From Candidatus Latescibacterota bacterium (GTDB lineage Bacteria; Latescibacterota; UBA2968; UBA8231): a DNA stretch of 7,098 bases. The DNA lies in NCBI GenBank assembly GCA_022825185.1, contig JAJDYK010000044.1:1-7098 (forward strand). The letters run 5' to 3'. The translations under genes were made by a program, and so were the position numbers. The stretch's first letter is position 1. Each line of letters begins with the position of its first letter. The notes beneath the pieces are model-generated. The model was given only the letters and a program-made list of their open reading frames with translations. It made no database searches and was not told where the DNA came from. Positions 6,409 through 7,098 of the stretch are shown in pieces.

Positions 6409-7085
6409 GATTCGGTTAAGAACCCGGCGAGCAAATCGACGGCGTCCTCTCGATCTATTTTGCCGGTGTTGATCGTCAGATCGTAGAGCAGGGGGTCGTT
6501 CCAGTCGGCGTTGTGGAAGTTGCGCAGGTAGCTCTGACGCCACTGGTCGTGTTGCTCGATGAGTTTCTGCGCTTGCTCGCGATCCATGTCGCGGGTCTGT
6601 ATCAATCGTTCAATTCGCGTTTCGAGCGGGGCGATGATTTTGACGTGACAGGCATTGGGGAAATTGGCGAGGATGACTTGGCTGGCCCGGCCGACGACGA
6701 CGGCCCGGCCGCTTTGGCCGAAATCCTGCACGAGGGTCGTGATGAGTAGCTGGTACGTGCCGCGGTCGAGGTACGTCGCTTCGCTAACATCGTGCTCGCG
6801 CATGTGGGGGAACTCGAGTCCAAACTCGGGCGCGTACGCGGCAGCCGATAGGGGAAAAGTCCCTGGGGCGACTTCGGGCACGAGCAATTTCTTGAGGAAG
6901 AACCGGAGGCGGCCCTCCCCCTTTTCGTCGTAGCGCTCAACCTCTTCGACCGAGGTGTCGGTGATACTGGCGATCTCTTCGACGAGGCGGCGGTCGATAA
7001 ATTCGTAGTCTAGCTTGGCGGCCAACTGCTCGGCGATCCAGTCGCCAAAGCTGCCGAGCTGACGGGCAACCGTGATGACATTCAT
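6405..7085 (-). CDS. Cytidylate kinase-like family protein
   Basis: A 226-residue protein of the stand-alone cytidylate-kinase-like family, related to CMP kinase but of poorly known function. Seen: N-terminal ITVARQLGSFGDWIAEQLA (4-22), where a P-loop would be, but with GSFGDW instead of GxxGxGK[ST], so the P-loop Lys is absent, as is usual in this family (ReyGSgG type); YEFIDRRLVEEIA (27-39), the CMP-kinase-like strand/helix; VVGRASQVIL (130-139); R157 and R160 in a helix after the core strand; and a C-terminal lid-like part with RQSYLRNFHNADWNDPLLYD (183-202) ahead of LTINT (203-207). No membrane segment or signal peptide is seen, so it is probably cytoplasmic. The ATG at 7085 gives the typical MNVITVARQ opening; upstream only 13 nt are visible, with a weak ribosome site. 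It converges on the sulfatase, sharing CTAG at 6405-6408. Its link to the sugar genes is unproven and may be chance adjacency. Confidence 0.88.
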   Translation of the reverse strand: MNVITVARQLGSFGDWIAEQLAAKLDYEFIDRRLVEEIASITDTSVEEVERYDEKGEGRLRFFLKKLLVPEVAPGTFPLSAAAYAPEFGLEFPHMREHDVSEATYLDRGTYQLLITTLVQDFGQSGRAVVVGRASQVILANFPNACHVKIIAPLETRIERLIQTRDMDREQAQKLIEQHDQWRQSYLRNFHNADWNDPLLYDLTINTGKIDREDAVDLLAGFLTES

Positions 7086-7098
7086 GGCGAGTCTCTTA

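Overview
The window is a GC-rich, densely coding bacterial segment that looks like part of a carbohydrate-catabolism locus for an acidic, probably sulfated polysaccharide. It holds five genes: four relate to sugar degradation and one is a nucleotide-kinase-like gene. There are no RNA genes, CRISPR arrays, transposases or intergenic stretches over 300 bases. Organism assignment is inference only. High GC at wobble positions, GTG starts, a sulfatase next to polysaccharide-lyase and unsaturated-uronyl-hydrolase families, and a stand-alone cytidylate-kinase-like gene would fit a polysaccharide-degrading lineage such as Latescibacterota, Poribacteria, Planctomycetota or a relative. No marker gene fixes the phylum.

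Layout. Minus strand, 1-2201: a GH88-type unsaturated glucuronyl hydrolase (828-2201) is followed 11 nt later by an enolase-superfamily acid-sugar dehydratase (1-816, cut by the window edge). These two look like an operon. Plus strand, 2247-6408: a large PcRGLX/YetA-like (PL26-related) protein is followed, after a 61-nt spacer, by a sulfatase without signal peptide. The two arms diverge from a very short region around 2202-2246 (or up to 2330 if the later lyase start is used). Minus strand, 6405-7085: a cytidylate-kinase-like protein converges on the sulfatase, and both stop codons share one CTAG.

Proposed joint role (inference). The lyase would cleave a uronate-containing chain by beta-elimination, leaving a 4,5-unsaturated uronyl end. 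The GH88 enzyme would remove that unsaturated residue, the sulfatase would strip sulfate esters from the oligosaccharides, and the dehydratase would feed a released aldonic acid into a 2-keto-3-deoxy pathway. PL26 is known for rhamnogalacturonan, and rhamnonate dehydratases are also enolase-superfamily enzymes. A rhamnose/uronate polymer, plain or sulfated, is therefore a reasonable first guess, but the substrate is not determined by the sequence.

The points most worth a second look are: (i) a heptanucleotide-repeat inverted element (GAATTNN units) between lyase and sulfatase, which supplies the last codons and the stop of the lyase; (ii) two competing lyase starts, each with its own Shine-Dalgarno, one adding a signal-peptide/lipobox-like N-terminus; (iii) a sulfatase active-site motif with Ala in place of the usual Pro (CIASR); and (iv) a sharp drop in GC at third codon positions in the 5' part of the lyase gene.
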